From: Hyphomonas sp.
GTDB taxonomy: Bacteria > Pseudomonadota > Alphaproteobacteria > Caulobacterales > Hyphomonadaceae
NCBI GenBank assembly: GCA_013791775.1
Contig: VMTE01000014.1
Coordinates: forward strand, 1 to 45,914
Direction of reading: 5' to 3'
Length of the DNA: 45,914 nucleotides
A program made the translations under genes and the position numbers. Shown one piece after another: positions 37,897-45,779 of this stretch. The notes beneath the pieces were generated by a model that saw only the letters and a list, made by a program, of their open reading frames with translations, was not told where the DNA came from and searched no databases. The number at the start of each line of letters is the position of its first letter. Positions within the stretch are counted from its first letter, which is position 1.

Positions 37897-38692
37897 AGAA
37901 CACCTGCTTGCTGCGGTGGAACACGGAATAGCCGAGCGCGAAGAAGAAAGTCGAAACGGCGGCACCGATCAGCATCGTGTCCAGCGGCGGCAAACGGTCG
38001 AGGATGATGATGTACTGAAAGCACGTCACGAAATAGTAGAGCGGATTGAACAGCATCAGGCTCTGCATTTCTTCCGGGATCATTTCCGGCGTGTAGGCAA
38101 TTGGCGTGATGATCAGCAGCATCATGGTGATGAAGTAGATCATCTGCTGCAGGTCGCGCACCAGCAGCGCCACCAGCGACAGCAGCCAGCAGATGCCTAC
38201 CGCGAACATCAGCTGGAAGAACATCACCACCGGGATCAGCAGGAACAGCCAGCTCGGCTGGCTCCACATCACGTCGCTGAACAGGAGGATCAGCGTGCCG
38301 CTCAGCATGCTGGCGCTTCCAACGAGCACGCCCCGCAGCGGGATCATCTCGGCCGGGAACACCGTGTTCAGCATCACCGCGCGGTTGGACGCCAGCGACA
38401 GCGTGCCGATCGACAGGGACTGGGCAAAGGCCAGGAACGGCACGATTCCGCAAAAGACGTACAATACGTATTCGGTCGTGGAGAGGGTGGGGATGCGTAC
38501 CTTGAAGATCACGGCATAGGTCAGGGCATAGACAGACAGCATCAGCAGCGGCCCCATGATCACCCAGATCACACCGAGCACCGAGCCGGCATAGGCCGCC
38601 TTGATGTCCACCCAGGTGGTGCGCAGCAGGATCGAGCGATTGCGGTAGACGGCAACGAAGGGCGCGTAGATGGCGATGAGCAGGCGAAACAT
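37883..38692 (-). CDS. wzm: Polysaccharide ABC exporter, permease subunit
   Basis: The start at 38692 (MFRLLIAIYAPFVAVYRNRS) gives 269 residues, the usual size. Several hydrophobic helices are visible, for example GVIWVIMGPLLMLSVYALTY, YVLYVFCGIVPFLAFAQSL, LLIPVVMFFQLMFAVGICWL, MIYFITMMLLIITPIAY and the last helix AAVSTFFFALGYSV. The order amphipathic helix then about six helices fits ABC-2 exporters such as Wzm. It forms the channel for the undecaprenyl-linked polymer. Overlaps wzt; 73 bases after the amidotransferase gene. Confidence 0.93.
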   Translation of the reverse strand: MFRLLIAIYAPFVAVYRNRSILLRTTWVDIKAAYAGSVLGVIWVIMGPLLMLSVYALTYAVIFKVRIPTLSTTEYVLYVFCGIVPFLAFAQSLSIGTLSLASNRAVMLNTVFPAEMIPLRGVLVGSASMLSGTLILLFSDVMWSQPSWLFLLIPVVMFFQLMFAVGICWLLSLVALLVRDLQQMIYFITMMLLIITPIAYTPEMIPEEMQSLMLFNPLYYFVTCFQYIIILDRLPPLDTMLIGAAVSTFFFALGYSVFHRSKQVFYDFA

Positions 38693-38765
38693 TGCGGCAA
38701 TTTCCTCGATTGCCCCGGCGCATGGTGCCAAGGAATTGGATTGGCGCTTTCAAACGGGCGCCCCG

Positions 38766-39971
38766 TCAACTCTTAGGGCTGGCTAACATGCTTGAAAGCT
38801 TTCCTGCAATACGGCGCGGCAGGTCCTTCGAAAAGCGGGTCGCGATCTGCCGGAGGCGCGCTTTCCGGGATTTGCGGCGGCAGAATTGTTCAATCTGCGC
38901 GGCATTCGTCGAGTAATCGCTGTAATGGCGCGGCGGCGCGGTGAGATAGCCTTCCAGTTCGTCCACTGTCAGGCCCAGCTTCTTGGCGACGAAGGCGGTG
39001 TCGTCGGTCAGCTCGTTGTCGGTGTAGAGCGGCTTGTCCAGCTCGCGCAGCGCCGCTTCGCGGGTCATCGAGCCAGCCACGATGAGGCTCGACAGATGCG
39101 CCTTGCGTTTGTCATAGCCGAACTTGGTGGGCAGGTAGTGCGCCTGGAACCAGCGGGTCCAGATCGACTCGTAATGCTTGCCCCCGTAATAGCGCCAGCC
39201 GAAGTTCTGCTCGAGGTGGGCGATGGCGGCCGTCTTGTCGTATGGCATGAAGTTCAGTGGGGCGATAAAGCGCAGGCGCTGCTGCATCGTGCCAAAATAG
39301 TCCTGAAACTCCATCACCGGATAGGCCTTCAGCGTGCCTTCGCCGAACCGGCGGTGAATGTCGCGCAGCTGGGTGGCGTCCATTGCATCATAACCCCAGC
39401 CTTGCGGCAGGACGCCTTCGGTCGCGAAATTCGTGCCGCTGATCACATAGCGGATGTCATGTTCCAGCGCCTTGCGCACCAGCGCCGCCGTGTAGGCGTG
39501 ATCCTGCGGGATGTCCTGGTTGGCGACGTGCGATTTCAGGAACGCGCGCTGCAGGTCGCGCATCTCGTTCCAGTCGATCACCACGGTATCGAGGTGCAGC
39601 CCCAGCTTCGAGAGGATCATCTCGATGTTGTTGACCGCAAGCTCGGAATTCCAGCCGGCATCGACATGCACTACGAGGGGGCGCAGCTTCCATTCGAGCA
39701 GCTTGGTCGCGAGGAATGACGAATCGACCCCGCCCGAGAGGCCGATGATGCAGTCATAGGGCTTGCCGGCGCCCTTTGTGCGGATTTCGTGAAGCAGGGC
39801 GTCCAGCTCCGCGGCGCCGGCTGCATCCGGTTTCCAGTAAGGGCGGATCGACGTCTCGAAACGGTGGCAATTGCTGCAGACGCCGGCGGCATCAAACGTG
39901 ATGTCCGGGTCTGTCGTATCCATCACGCAGCGCGTGCAGACACGGTAGTCGCGCACCTTGCCGTCCGGCAT
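38766..39971 (-). CDS. N-acetyl sugar amidotransferase, WbpG/PseA-like (copy 1)
   Basis: The family (TIGR03573-type) uses ammonia, usually supplied by a HisH-HisF pair, to make acetamidino or amide groups on nucleotide sugars. The ATG at 39971 gives 401 residues; upstream TTG/GTG codons (up to 40055) are possible and no ribosome site decides. Seen are YRVCTRCVMD and VCSNCHRFE, two CxxC pairs (12/15 and 32/35) likely binding a metal, and the ATP PP-loop LSGGVDSSFLATKLL (79-85 core). It heads the exporter operon. A second family member starts at 45780 next to hisH-hisF; this copy has no such partner beside it. Confidence 0.88.
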   Translation of the reverse strand: MPDGKVRDYRVCTRCVMDTTDPDITFDAAGVCSNCHRFETSIRPYWKPDAAGAAELDALLHEIRTKGAGKPYDCIIGLSGGVDSSFLATKLLEWKLRPLVVHVDAGWNSELAVNNIEMILSKLGLHLDTVVIDWNEMRDLQRAFLKSHVANQDIPQDHAYTAALVRKALEHDIRYVISGTNFATEGVLPQGWGYDAMDATQLRDIHRRFGEGTLKAYPVMEFQDYFGTMQQRLRFIAPLNFMPYDKTAAIAHLEQNFGWRYYGGKHYESIWTRWFQAHYLPTKFGYDKRKAHLSSLIVAGSMTREAALRELDKPLYTDNELTDDTAFVAKKLGLTVDELEGYLTAPPRHYSDYSTNAAQIEQFCRRKSRKARLRQIATRFSKDLPRRIAGKLSSMLASPKS

Positions 39972-40281
39972 CCAGGCCACGGTGGGTGTCTTGATCAAGG
40001 GCCGCACAGGTCTTCCGCTCTTGTCTGGAGGATGGCTTGTTCCCGGTCCCAGCAAAGATCGCGGGCGGCGGCAAGCGCCAAATTCTTACTGGCACGAATG
40101 GCTTTGGATTACAGGCCGTCAATGGCAGCCTCGGCGCGGCCCTCAAATCCGGCGAACCCCTCCGCCGCGCGCCTCCCCTTGCCAAAGGCGCGGGCAGGCG
40201 GCTTGTGGTCCCGGAAGACGAGCCTCGCCAGACGGTTGAATTCATCCCGGGGCGTGGCTAAACGGCGCCAAGGAGTAGCAT

Positions 40282-40977
40282 ATGGAATGGATCGGCCCGG
40301 CGGCTTTGGCCACATACATGCAGGCCGACCCGGTCGCCGGCCTGGCGCAGGGGCGGCCTGAGCTTGCCGGCGCCGTGCTGACCTCGCAGCGCTGGCTGGA
40401 CGAGAGCCCGGCCAAGCGCCTGATTTTTCAACGGCTTTATGCAGACCTACTTGACCGCTCTGGCCCCGCATCGGTGCTGGATGTGGGCGGCGGCCTGTCG
40501 GCCCTGACCCCCCGCCTGGCGGACGGCCGCCGCTATGTTCTGGCCGACCCTTTGCATCATGAAACCGAAGCCGGCGTGTCAGCGGTCCGGGCCGCCTCGG
40601 GGCCGTTTGAAATCCGCCGCAGCGATTGGCATGATGTGAGACTGAACGAGAGCTTTGATGTCATGATCGCGAACGACCTGTTTCCGAATGTCGATCAGCG
40701 CCTTGGCCCGTTTCTGGACTGGGCCATTCCGCTCGCGAGGGAAATCCGCCTGTCGCTGACCTTCCACAATTTGCCGCGCTGGTACCGTGTGAAACGTGTG
40801 GACGCGGAGGAGCATCTGACGGTGCTGGCGGCTGACGGCGCACGCACCGTTGCGATGCTCGCGCCGTTCGCAGGCCGGATTGCCGGCTGGGCGCCGGAGC
40901 TCTTTGACGGCGCCGAAGCGTCTGTATTTCCTAACGGCCGCCAGGTTGTGCTGGCCCGGATCAAGGGAGACGCGTGA
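40282..40977 (+). CDS. Probable SAM-dependent methyltransferase
   Basis: The 231-residue product has motif I ASVLDVGGGLSALTPRLA (about 63-80) followed by an acidic residue at the end of strand 2 (YVLADP, Asp89). FDVMIANDLFPN resembles motif IV. This fits the class I Rossmann methyltransferase fold, though overall similarity is weak. AAGGAG lies 6 bases before the ATG. It opens a plus-strand operon with an SGNH hydrolase and a glycosyltransferase, so it may methylate a sugar of the surface polymer. Substrate unknown. Confidence 0.65.
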   Translation: MEWIGPAALATYMQADPVAGLAQGRPELAGAVLTSQRWLDESPAKRLIFQRLYADLLDRSGPASVLDVGGGLSALTPRLADGRRYVLADPLHHETEAGVSAVRAASGPFEIRRSDWHDVRLNESFDVMIANDLFPNVDQRLGPFLDWAIPLAREIRLSLTFHNLPRWYRVKRVDAEEHLTVLAADGARTVAMLAPFAGRIAGWAPELFDGAEASVFPNGRQVVLARIKGDA

Positions 40978-41657
40978 TGCCGCAGAAACAGGCGCGCGAA
41001 TTGAGGTTCGGCTTTTTCGGGGATTCGATCTGCGTCGGGCAGGGCGTGTCGCCGCATCTGACCTGGGCCGTACGGCTGGCGGCGCAGATCGAGGCGGAAC
41101 TGGCCGGCGCAGGCCGGCGCGTCTGCGTGCTCAATCCGTCGATCAATGGCGACACGACCCGCAAGGCGCTGGAACGGATGGCCTTCGATATCCAGGCGGG
41201 CGGGGTGGACGCGATCCTGATCCAGTTCGGCCTGAATGATGCCAACCGCTGGGAAACCGATCGCGGCCTGCCGCGCGTCAGCGAAGCCGCGTTTGCGGCC
41301 AACCTGCACGAAATGATTTCCCGGGCGCGCGCCTTCGGCGCGGGGCCGGTACTGTTGAACACGAACCACCCGACGACCCGGGACCAGGCGCCGTTCGCGC
41401 ATTATCCGGCCACCTACGAATCGGGCAACCAGTGCTACAATGAAATCATCCGGCGCGTGGCCGCCGAGGCGGAGGGTGTGGTGCTGACCGACATCGCCGC
41501 CGTGTTCGCCCGCAAGACCGCGTCTGGCGTGCCGTTGGCGAGCCTGCTGCTGGCGGACGGACTGCACCTCAGCGCGGCGGGGCACGACATCTACCTGGAC
41601 GCCCTGACGCCGCCGGTGCTGGCAGCTGCCGGGCAAATCGCGAACCGCCCGGGATGA
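40977..41657 (+). CDS. SGNH/GDSL-family hydrolase
   Basis: The start at 40977 overlaps the methyltransferase stop (TGATG). The 226-residue protein has block I FFGDSICVGQG with nucleophile Ser17, block II around NPSINGDTTR, block III FGLNDAN (Asn87) and block V DGLHLSAAGH (Asp194, His197), the full catalytic set. No signal peptide is seen, so it probably acts in the cytoplasm. In polysaccharide operons such enzymes can add or remove O-acetyl groups. The target here is not known. It overlaps the next gene by ATGA. Confidence 0.85.
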   Translation: MPQKQARELRFGFFGDSICVGQGVSPHLTWAVRLAAQIEAELAGAGRRVCVLNPSINGDTTRKALERMAFDIQAGGVDAILIQFGLNDANRWETDRGLPRVSEAAFAANLHEMISRARAFGAGPVLLNTNHPTTRDQAPFAHYPATYESGNQCYNEIIRRVAAEAEGVVLTDIAAVFARKTASGVPLASLLLADGLHLSAAGHDIYLDALTPPVLAAAGQIANRPG

Positions 41658-43906
41658 AAATCCTCGTCCTCCACAATATCGAGGACTTCCGGCGTGCCCG
41701 GCGCTCGGCGCTGGACTATGTGCTGTCGTTCCAACGCTACCAACCTGAGCACGTTTATCACTACCAGCGGATCCTCGATCCCCCGTCTCCGGAGGTTGTG
41801 GCGGCTGATTGGGACGCCGTGATCCTTGGCAGCACCGCGCTCGGGATCGTCACCATCCGGCCGCACGAGACATTTTTCAGGATCCGCGACCAGTGGGGCT
41901 TCCTGAAGGACGAATCGATCGTCAAGCTTGTCTTCCCGCAGGACGATGCCAATTGCGGCGGCTTCCTGGACGATTGGTTCAGTGACTGGGGAGTGCAGTT
42001 TGTCTTCACGGTCCGCGCGCGTGAACACTGGCCGGTCCTTTATCCGCGCACGCTGCAGTCCGCCGAGTTTCGCACCTGCTTTTCCGGCTACATTGACGAC
42101 CGGTCGCTGCCGGACCTGCGCGCCCACGCGAAACCCTGGGCGGAGCGGTCTCGCAAGCTCGGTCAGCGAGTCACGATGTATCCTCCGCGCGGCGGACGGC
42201 AGGGGCGCCTCAAGGGGCTCATCGCCGAGGCAGTCAAGGCGGCGGCGGCCAAGCGCGGCATCGCCGCTGACATCTCCACCGACCCTTCCGATACGATTTA
42301 CGGGGACGACTGGTACAGGTTTCTCGGTGATTGCCAGTTTGTGCTCGCCACCGAGGGCGGCCTGAGCATTCACGATCCCTATGGCGAAATTGCCGGCCGG
42401 ATTGACGCCTACCTTTCACATCATCCAGGCGCGGCATTCGATGAAATCGAATCCGCCTGCTTCGCCGGTCTCGACGGCCAGCACGTGTTCAGCGGGTTTT
42501 CGCCGCGCATTCTCGAGGCGGCGGTCTGCGGGGCAAGCCAGGTACTGGTCGAAGGTGACTATCTCGGCGTGTTGCAGCCCGGCGTGCACTATCTGTCCGT
42601 CAAGGCCGATGGATCGAACATTGACGAGGTGTTGAGCGCGCTCGGTGACGAAACCGCCGCAAGGGCGCGCATCGCAGCTTGCGACGAAGCGCTCGTGCAC
42701 AACCCGACCTTTCACTATAGCGCGCTTGCCGGAAAGGCGCTCGCGGCCATTGCCGAAAAAGCAGGAATGCGGAGCGCGCCGCCGCGCCCGTTTGATGTTG
42801 CAGCGGCGCAGGCGGGCTACATTGATCGTCTGGCGCAACAGGAACGGGCCGAAGGGTTCCGGTGGCCTGAGCTGGGCCGCCGGGTTGCCGGCAAGGTGGC
42901 CGCCCAGATTGTGCCGGCCGGTGAAGATGCGCCAGACCCGGATATCGTGTTCCAGCGCGCCTTTGTGCAGGTTTTCCAGTCCGAGCTCGGCCGGTTGGCG
43001 GCGCGTGCTACGCCCGGCAGCCCGTCGGCCCGGTTTGCCGCGACGTTCAAGGCCGCCGCCAATGCTTGGCAAGGGTTGGCAGCGACAGTCTCGGCGGAAA
43101 GCGACTGTGCCAACCTGAAGACACTGTCTGAAACCTTTGCGGGACTTTGTGTCAACACGGACGATGCCGTAACCGGGCCGGAAGCGGTCGGCTCCGTGCT
43201 GGCCGCATTCGGCGCGCCACCATCGCAGGCCGCCTTTGTTGAAGAGGCGGCCCACTGGCCGCCAGGCTCAGATATTATGCGGTTCGCACGCGCCGCCCTG
43301 AACGCAAATCTGGCTGGTCTTTCCCTCCGGCTCGCACCTGCGTCAGGCAACGGATTTACTTCCGACGAGGTTGTCGAACGTCGGCAGCTGGATACTATTC
43401 TCGTGCGAGCATCCGAATCCTCGCTAGCCGATATCGAGCGTTTTCAAGAGTATGGCGCCGCCGCGCGTGAACTACTCGATGTTCTTTCCGAAGGCGGGGA
43501 TGCTGCCCGTGCCATCATGGCGTTCGCCGCAGCGCGAACTGAATTGCTGAGCCTGCTCTGCCGCCTTGCACCAGCCCAGGGAGCGATGTTCACGCCCGAT
43601 GAAATCGAGTATCGGAAGCGACTGGATACGCTCTTGATCCGAGCGGGAGCGGACGGCTTGGAGCATCTCAGCCAGGTGCAGTCTTACGGAGATCAAGCGG
43701 CGTTGCTGATAGACTTGCTTTCGGAAGGTGGAGATCCGGTGAGGGCGTTGCTGGCACTGGCCGAATCGCGCGGGCCTCTGCTTGGCCTGTTGTCGCGACT
43801 CGCGCCCGCTGACGGGTACACTTTTACGCCTGAGGAAATCGCCGCTCGGCAGGCGCTCGATTCACAGATCGTTCGCTCGATCTTTGCCGGCCCGGATAGA
43901 GACTAG
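41654..43906 (+). CDS. CgeB-like glycosyltransferase with C-terminal 78-residue repeats
   Basis: The protein has 750 residues. Residues 1-380 look like a GT-B enzyme: an N-terminal KILVLHNIEDFRRAR half, CQFVLATEGGLSIHDPYGEI, and GQHVFSGFSPRILEAAVCGA with QVLVEGDYLGVLQPGVHYL, which resembles the CgeB/Glyco_trans_1_2 donor-binding part. Residues 553-750 contain two and a half tandem repeats of exactly 78 residues beginning at 553, 631 and 709 (LxxLxxRLAPxxGxxFTxDE pattern followed by LDT.L.RA). I do not recognise the repeat; it may mediate assembly or binding to the acceptor. Coupled to the SGNH hydrolase. A G10 run begins 8 bases after its stop. Confidence 0.7.
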   Translation: MKILVLHNIEDFRRARRSALDYVLSFQRYQPEHVYHYQRILDPPSPEVVAADWDAVILGSTALGIVTIRPHETFFRIRDQWGFLKDESIVKLVFPQDDANCGGFLDDWFSDWGVQFVFTVRAREHWPVLYPRTLQSAEFRTCFSGYIDDRSLPDLRAHAKPWAERSRKLGQRVTMYPPRGGRQGRLKGLIAEAVKAAAAKRGIAADISTDPSDTIYGDDWYRFLGDCQFVLATEGGLSIHDPYGEIAGRIDAYLSHHPGAAFDEIESACFAGLDGQHVFSGFSPRILEAAVCGASQVLVEGDYLGVLQPGVHYLSVKADGSNIDEVLSALGDETAARARIAACDEALVHNPTFHYSALAGKALAAIAEKAGMRSAPPRPFDVAAAQAGYIDRLAQQERAEGFRWPELGRRVAGKVAAQIVPAGEDAPDPDIVFQRAFVQVFQSELGRLAARATPGSPSARFAATFKAAANAWQGLAATVSAESDCANLKTLSETFAGLCVNTDDAVTGPEAVGSVLAAFGAPPSQAAFVEEAAHWPPGSDIMRFARAALNANLAGLSLRLAPASGNGFTSDEVVERRQLDTILVRASESSLADIERFQEYGAAARELLDVLSEGGDAARAIMAFAAARTELLSLLCRLAPAQGAMFTPDEIEYRKRLDTLLIRAGADGLEHLSQVQSYGDQAALLIDLLSEGGDPVRALLALAESRGPLLGLLSRLAPADGYTFTPEEIAARQALDSQIVRSIFAGPDRD

Positions 43907-43913
43907 CAAATTC

Positions 43914-43923
43914 GGGGGGGGGG
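43914..43923 (+). repeat. Poly-G tract (10 G)
   Basis: Ten consecutive Gs lie 8 bases downstream of the glycosyltransferase stop and about 375 bases before hisH. Outside any recognised gene, so length changes could affect only transcription or spacing. The remaining 43924-44297 holds one possible tiny ORF (44076-44174) and nothing else I recognise. Confidence 0.85.
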
Positions 43924-44075
43924 CTGACTCGTCAGGCGCGCCGGTGGAATTTCAAACAAAAGGTGAACGCTCGGAAGCCGTGGCGCCCAGATATCCGTGC
44001 GGCGGTGCCAGCAAATGCAGGCCCCCGCAGCGGGAACTGGTTTGCAAGTTCTTTTCCGTGTAGTAGGAGCGGTAA

Positions 44076-44174
44076 ATGAGCGAAGACGCGGGGGATACTG
44101 CAGGAATGGCGCTCAGGATGCAGGGCGCAGAATTGGTCATGCGGGTGAACCAGTCGGCCGCGACGACCGTCTGA
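44076..44174 (+). CDS. Possible very small ORF upstream of hisH
   Basis: An ATG preceded by AGGAG at 6 bases opens a 32-codon frame (MSEDAGDTAGMALRMQGAEL, then VMRVNQSAATTV) ending in TGA at 44172-44174. The ribosome site is as good as that of real genes here. The product is not recognised. It may be the surviving start of a deleted gene, a leader, or chance. Confidence 0.3.
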   Translation: MSEDAGDTAGMALRMQGAELVMRVNQSAATTV

Positions 44175-44297
44175 TTCCATCAGTGACTGTGTCGCTCGTC
44201 ATGGTCCGATCCGGTTCATGAGCGATTGTGATTTGATACCTAGCGCCAACCGGGCGAGGGGGAGCATACGTTGGGACATACAGAAAGAGTTGCTTGC

Positions 44298-44956
44298 ATG
44301 ATTGTGATCCTGAACTATGAGATGGGGAACCTCGGCTCGATCGGGAACATGTTCAAACGCCTCGGATTCGAGGCTGTGATTTCCAACGACCCTGCCGAAA
44401 TCGCAAAAGCTGACCGGCTGATTATCCCCGGCGTCGGGGCCTTTGATCAGGGCATGGACAATTTCAACCGTCTCGGTCTTGCGCCGCTGTTGAGCGAGCG
44501 CGTGCTGGGTGACAGGATTCCAGTTCTCGGCATTTGCCTCGGCATGCAGCTGATGACGAGGTCAAGCGAGGAGGGGGGGGGGCGGGGCTCGAATGGATTG
44601 ATGCACAGACGATCCATTTCCGGCGCGGCGCCCAGCCGGTCGAAAGCGATGCGCGATTGCCGCACATTGGCTGGAATTTCGTCGATCCGCAAAAGCCTCA
44701 CTCCTTGCTCGAAAACCTGCCCGAGGAGCCGCGATTCTATTTCGTGCACACCTACCGAGTTGAATGTGCAGATCCGGCAGATGTCCTTATTTCCGCCCAA
44801 TATGGAGGGTGCAACTTCACGGCGGGATTCGCGCGCGGCAATATTGCCGGCATGCAATGTCATCCCGAGAAAAGCCACAAATTCGGTATGCAGATCTTTC
44901 GGAACTTCGCGAACTGGAATCCCGCCGAACAATGTGCAGAGTTGCGTTATGCCTGA
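44298..44956 (+). pseudogene. hisH: hisH-type glutaminase subunit, out of frame at a G10 tract
   Basis: Codons from 44298 read as a HisH-like class I glutaminase: MIVILNYEMGNLGSIGNMF, PGVGAFDQGM and the nucleophile Cys80 in LGICLGMQLM. After SSEEG the reading frame is lost in ten Gs (44573-44582). The correct continuation, GLEWID, HIGWNFVDP, YFVHTYRVE and GMQCHPEKSHKFG with the catalytic His and Glu, is one frame away and ends at 44956. One extra G (11) would restore the normal spacing; 8 would restore the frame with one codon fewer. The glyco-type HisH would feed ammonia to HisF and the WbpG-like enzyme. Either phase-variable, mutated, or a base-calling error. Confidence 0.9.
44573..44582 (+). 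repeat. Poly-G tract (10 G) inside hisH
   Basis: Ten Gs directly after the codons for SSE. With total length 3n+2 (8 or 11) hisH is intact; with 10 the 5' part of hisH is joined in frame to hisF with no stop in between. Such runs are the classic substrate of slipped-strand phase variation. Confidence 0.9.
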
Positions 44957-45761
44957 TAGTGCGACGTTGGTGCCTGCGGCGCGCCTGATGCAGAAGCACC
45001 GTCCCAGGGTCATCCCAGTGTTGCTCCTTAAGGGCGACCTTCTGTACAAGTCCGTACAGTTCAAGGAACTCAAATATGTCGGTGACCCGCGCATTGCGGT
45101 GAAGATTTTTAACGACAAGGGCTGCGACGAACTCGTCCTGCTCGACATCACGGCCACCAATGAAAAGCGTCGGCCGAACTTCGAACTGATCGAAGAAATC
45201 GCCAGCGAGGCCTTCATGCCGGTTGCGTATGGGGGGGGCGTGCACACTCAGGAAGATTTCAAGCAGATCATCCGCCTCGGCGTTGAAAAGGTAATGCTCT
45301 GCACCCGGGCGGCAGAAGACACCAACTTCGTGGCCGAGGCTGCCCGCGTGCACGGATCACAGTCCGTGGTCGTCTGCATTGACGTGAAGCGCAACTGGAC
45401 GGGTAAGGCGCAGGTGATGACGAATTCCGGCACGCGCGCGGCCAAGCGGGGCGTGACCGAGTTTGCAAAGGCCGTTGCCGCCGCTGGCGCCGGAGAGATC
45501 GTCATCAATTCGATCGACCGTGATGGCACCTTCAAGGGCTACGATATTCCGCTCATCCGCCAGGTGGCGTCGGCGGTCGATGTGCCGGTGATTGCGTGCG
45601 GCGGGGCAGGCAGTCTTGAACACGTGGTGGAAGCCATCCACGAAGGTGGGGCCTCGGCGGCGGCGGCCGGAAGCATCTTCGTGTTCCAGGGACCGCACCG
45701 CGCAGTGCTGATCACCTTTCCGGATGAAGACCGGCTCCGGTCTGCCTTTTTGCGTACCTGA
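44949..45761 (+). CDS. hisF: HisF-type cyclase subunit of the amidotransferase system
   Basis: The 270-residue (beta/alpha)8 protein begins at the ATG at 44949, overlapping the hisH end by 8 bases. It has RVIPVLLLKGDLLYKSVQFK instead of the histidine-pathway start (IPCLDV..G), plus KIFNDKGCDELVLLDITAT, YGGGV, ALGVEK-like phosphate loop LGVEKVMLCT, INSIDRDGTFKGYD and ACGGAG. These mark the O-antigen/flagellin-sugar subtype of HisF that works with a WbpG-like enzyme. The G8 run at 45231-45238 is in frame (YGGGV). The second WbpG-like gene starts 19 bases later. Confidence 0.9.
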   Translation: MPDSATLVPAARLMQKHRPRVIPVLLLKGDLLYKSVQFKELKYVGDPRIAVKIFNDKGCDELVLLDITATNEKRRPNFELIEEIASEAFMPVAYGGGVHTQEDFKQIIRLGVEKVMLCTRAAEDTNFVAEAARVHGSQSVVVCIDVKRNWTGKAQVMTNSGTRAAKRGVTEFAKAVAAAGAGEIVINSIDRDGTFKGYDIPLIRQVASAVDVPVIACGGAGSLEHVVEAIHEGGASAAAAGSIFVFQGPHRAVLITFPDEDRLRSAFLRT

Positions 45762-45779
45762 GCTGGACAGGGGGCCCCC

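Noticed and set aside
44271-45761. A natural 496-residue HisH-HisF fusion protein starting at 44271
   Set aside because: The middle 120 residues match nothing, while the neighbouring frame contains the proper HisH C-terminus and HisF has its own ATG. The fusion exists only as a by-product of the G10 run.
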